DNA from: an uncultured Pseudoflavonifractor sp.
GTDB taxonomy: Bacteria > Bacillota > Clostridia > Oscillospirales > Oscillospiraceae
Direction of reading: 5' to 3'
NCBI RefSeq assembly: GCF_944387275.1
Contig: NZ_CALXEG010000005.1
Location: 1 to 64,000, forward strand
DNA: 64,000 nucleotides
Shown: in pieces, positions 62,201 through 64,000 of the stretch
How the letters are laid out: every line of letters starts with the position of its first letter
Position numbering within the stretch: the stretch's first letter is position 1
Notes under the pieces: model-generated
Told to the model about the DNA's origin: nothing
Database searches by the model: none
The model's input: only the letters and a program-made list of their open reading frames with translations
Made by a program: the position numbers and the translations under genes

Positions 62201-64000
62201 AGGCGGATGGTGTCGGCATCCTGCCGCACGGCGGACAGCACCTCCACCTCCTCCGTTCCATTGAGGACGGTAAAGCCGGGGATATTGCCTGTGGCGGGGG
62301 TGATGTCACTGCCGCCGCGGTGGGTGATCTTCACGTCGATGACGCTCCGGTCTCCGTCCACATACTCCGCGCCGGAGATGTAGGGCCCGCGGTAGTAGTC
62401 GCTCTCGCCGTAGTAGTAGAGGATGCTGTTTGCCACGCGGCGGCCGATCTCGTCCTGGCCGTCCTTCTTGTAGTGGGCGGTGTCCTTGCGGGCAAACTCC
62501 ATCTCCGTGGCCGCCAGGAAGAAGTTCTCCCCGTCGTCCAGGTCGTGCTGGGCGTTGCGGATAGCGGTATAGGCCGCGTCGTTGGAGATGTTGGGGTTAT
62601 GGGTGCCGATCTGGCAGAGGAACATGGGGATGGTCTGGTCGCCCAGGTCGTCGCGGAATCTCTGGAGCAGGGTCTTCATGTCCTGCTCGTAGACCTCCTC
62701 GGCGATCATCAGACGGCCGTCGGTCTCGCCCTGGTTCCACACCATCAGCTCCACGCCGCCCGCGGCCTTGGCCCGGGTGACTGCCTTTCCGTAAAGGGTG
62801 GAGGTGTCGTCCGCGCTGGTGTAGTACATCCAGTAGCGGGTGGCCGCATGGCCCACATTGGGCGCGTGGAGACCGGAGCCCGAGTCGGCCGCAGGGACAA
62901 AGCCCACGGGGATACCCAGCGTCTCCACCAGGTAGTTGCCCAGGGCGGGGGTCATGGAACCGCCCGCGCCGTCATAGGGGTCCACCAGGTGGGTCCACTG
63001 GCCGGAACGGGTGTAGTTGGCCACCAGGTCGCTGGCCTGGGTGCGCGGGGTCTCAGTGGCCTGGCCCACCATATTGGACTGGCCGATGCACAGGATATTG
63101 ATGCCCACGCCCCACTTGTGGGTGCCCGCGGCCTCTTCCACCACCGCGCCGCCGGCGTCCAGCGCCCGGACCTCCAGGCGGTACCAGCCGCCCTGGGGTA
63201 CGGTCATGCTGCCGGACCAGGTCCCGGCGGAGAAGTCGGAGGCCATCTCGGTCCAGTCCACCACAGCGGCGGCGTCCTGGCCGGCGTCATAGTCCATGAC
63301 CCGGGCCTCCACCTTTGCCGCGCCCTCTGCGGCCACAGTGCCGCTGACGGTGATCACGGCATTCTCATTTTCCACGTCTCTCTGGATCACCTGGTGGTCG
63401 CCGAAGTCCTCCATAGTCAGGCCGGCGGAGGGCTGGGGCGCGCCGTCCACAGCCCGGACGATCACATCGTCAAAGCTGGCGGACGTGTTATAGGTGGCAA
63501 GGCCGATCCTGCCGGAGGAGTGGGTGCCGTCCACAGCCTCCAGCTCCTTTACGCCGTTGACATACAGCGCGATATTGTCGCCGGAGAAGGTCATCTTCAG
63601 CGTATAGGTCTGCCCCAGCTCCATGGTGTATTCCTTCTGGGCCAGGATCACGCTGCCGCCGTCGATGCGCCGGTCGATCATCAGCTTGCCGCCGTTGTAG
63701 GCGCCGACATAGCGGTTCTGTGTGCCGTCCGCCCGGCCGCTCACCATGACGGCAATGTTCTTGCTGGTCTCGGTGGGGGTCACCTTGACCTCCAGCTCGT
63801 AGTTGCTCCACGCGTCATCCCCGGCAAACGCCATGGCGCCGCCCGCACCGCTCTGCACGTAGGCCCCGTCTGTCACGGTCCAGGTGCCGCTGTCCACCGT
63901 CCAGCCGTCGGCGTCGCCGTCATTGAAGTCGTCCTGGAAGAGGATGTCGCTCTCCTCCTCCGCCAGCTTCCGGCAGACAAGTACGGAGGCGTCGTCCTGG
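59236..64000 (-). CDS. SLH-anchored multidomain carbohydrate-active protein (5' end outside window)
   Basis: At least 1587 codons; the frame is open to the window edge, so the N-terminus and any signal peptide are missing. In order: a concanavalin-like (LamG/DUF1080-type) domain (FQDDFNDGDADGW onward), a sialate O-acetylesterase/SGNH-type domain with the nucleophile in CIGQSNMVGQ and VWNQGETDG, a second LamG-like domain (ISPATLALPRDGF), an Ig/IPT-like module, a five-bladed GH43/GH117-like propeller (LFYAPHDNPAGNCVAVSNS, HVSSPYVMWLEEQ), a short beta domain, and three SLH repeats at the C-terminus (SFTDITDAEIKAAAEQM). It probably deacetylates and trims wall- or plant-polysaccharide side chains at the cell surface. 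Substrate is inferred from neighbours only. Confidence 0.85.
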   Translation of the reverse strand, partial: QDDASVLVCRKLAEEESDILFQDDFNDGDADGWTVDSGTWTVTDGAYVQSGAGGAMAFAGDDAWSNYELEVKVTPTETSKNIAVMVSGRADGTQNRYVGAYNGGKLMIDRRIDGGSVILAQKEYTMELGQTYTLKMTFSGDNIALYVNGVKELEAVDGTHSSGRIGLATYNTSASFDDVIVRAVDGAPQPSAGLTMEDFGDHQVIQRDVENENAVITVSGTVAAEGAAKVEARVMDYDAGQDAAAVVDWTEMASDFSAGTWSGSMTVPQGGWYRLEVRALDAGGAVVEEAAGTHKWGVGINILCIGQSNMVGQATETPRTQASDLVANYTRSGQWTHLVDPYDGAGGSMTPALGNYLVETLGIPVGFVPAADSGSGLHAPNVGHAATRYWMYYTSADDTSTLYGKAVTRAKAAGGVELMVWNQGETDGRLMIAEEVYEQDMKTLLQRFRDDLGDQTIPMFLCQIGTHNPNISNDAAYTAIRNAQHDLDDGENFFLAATEMEFARKDTAHYKKDGQDEIGRRVANSILYYYGESDYYRGPYISGAEYVDGDRSVIDVKITHRGGSDITPATGNIPGFTVLNGTEEVEVLSAVRQDADTIRLTLAEAIPEGGSGQVRYLYGLNPFVDAYDTSSTVSDLQANATVVKDNTPLQLPLENTTTPVLVEGDQAPAAGWDLMDHAMAPDWTADGWRSSTKTGSITQQDEYINISKPNESGIGTEKLYHWVISPATLALPRDGFTLQVEARVAGMVDNQANEIAVRMGTDANDTDGKIASIFLGYGEDGFVSTMSNGTGEYTMALDTTVWHTFSIVVRLDAGVYVFDLFVDDQLAFENVPLTTYKGGDLIRLGADNGGRCNLDVKHVRLGTGEVLPDGVSPARVTEVTLSGTSQKETESAVVDVSVTGTGFADGEQVTLTLVDKRHQAVDGVAPATASFIGGTASAQLTIPSGLAVNGYYVKAVANGRTRYSGVYNVEADRTAPVFPEFTAQGYTIELEDYIYNPTNEFNFPTIVDTKDHPVSNELGDYRYYLFYAPHDNPAGNCVAVSNSLDGPWIEYDGNPVVSNQWDPYYDVSHVSSPYVMWLEEQGCYIMYFHGENPVTRYALSDDLLHWEYGGECLRATDFRSDGGEASYARVFEHTIPELGNKYIMLLMISPTGGFSDKNRDICWAYSDNGTDWTVVQEPLLDPTMNDEYQGNFSGPWFMPWEVDGETRYFVICHASSGNMYAFEVGESLNECIEWGVFYDSKDSADPDNPDDESAYPDYGRAGAPCFIQDDEGRWHMFYEGGKRLHANIVHATAPAEEAPGEETADYMPPTASGSVETLPDGSKLVTQRDLITGDVTETLTRPDGVTAQTTVTEAGEAQSRITIPAGVDGAVVEVPSGSGNVAVRVEEDGTETVLPIAYIQNGRARIWLEESAVIRFEQRAASFTDITDAEIKAAAEQMAAQGIFSGTGDQTFAPELPVDRATLVTVLYRLDGMEKADRPADFMDVEAGAWYADAVAWCQDSGVTNGVGGGRFAPDAALTWEQTAVMLYRYAGALGVVEPEDGTLTEREAALLWCAETGVGAAENPGRAVDRGQLALTIQRYIKALVG

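Overview
The window looks like chromosomal DNA of a GC-rich, Gram-positive gut Clostridia, most likely an Oscillospiraceae relative (Flavonifractor, Pseudoflavonifractor or Lawsonibacter type). This placement is an inference. It rests on GGAGG-type ribosome binding sites throughout, two S-layer-homology surface proteins, a BlaI/M56 pair, DUF421-DUF4363 and DUF6514 genes, NrdR, and GC-rich coding set against AT-rich intergenic DNA. No phage, transposase, rRNA or CRISPR array was seen. One tRNA (Gln, CTG) is present.

Layout. 0.1-6.2 kb, minus strand: a BlaI repressor, a short M56 (BlaR1-like) protease and two large lipoprotein-like proteins that look like detached BlaR1 sensor halves. 6.8-13.7 kb: a 2294-residue secreted SLH protein carrying a PHP-type metallophosphoesterase. 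13.8-17.7 kb: YibE/F protein, an MFS exporter divergent from its MarR regulator around a 34-bp palindrome, and a rhomboid protease. 17.9-26.2 kb: carAB for carbamoyl phosphate, a metallophosphoesterase, DUF421-DUF4363, tRNA-Gln, a 40-codon gene and nrdR.

26.2-38.1 kb is the most unusual region: a tight six-gene minus-strand operon. In transcription order it encodes a secreted/transmembrane von Willebrand A protein, a tubulin-superfamily protein, two unrecognised proteins, a zinc-ribbon P-loop GTPase and a membrane-anchored protein resembling GTPase-associated protein 1. It reads as a trans-envelope NTP-dependent system with a cytoskeletal-type filament and is the best candidate here for a poorly described system. 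A transglutaminase-like lipoprotein is transcribed divergently from it.

38.3-47.2 kb: small membrane protein, DUF6514 protein, EamA transporter, a DUF4358-MBOAT-DHHW surface-polymer O-acetylation operon, uridine kinase and an aldo/keto reductase. 47.2-64 kb is a pentose and polysaccharide island: an AraR-like GntR/LacI regulator, a permuted GH3 glycosidase interrupted by an in-frame TAG, a small membrane protein, a cytoplasmic GH2 enzyme, a GtrA flippase, a chimeric ORF joining an L-ribulokinase-like N-terminus to L-arabinose isomerase, AraD, a YdaE-type D-lyxose isomerase, and a truncated (by the window edge) SLH protein with a sialate-acetylesterase-like and a GH43-like module. Two separate lesions in one operon (the amber codon and the kinase-isomerase fusion) suggest that this arabinose locus is decaying or has been rearranged, unless they are assembly errors.
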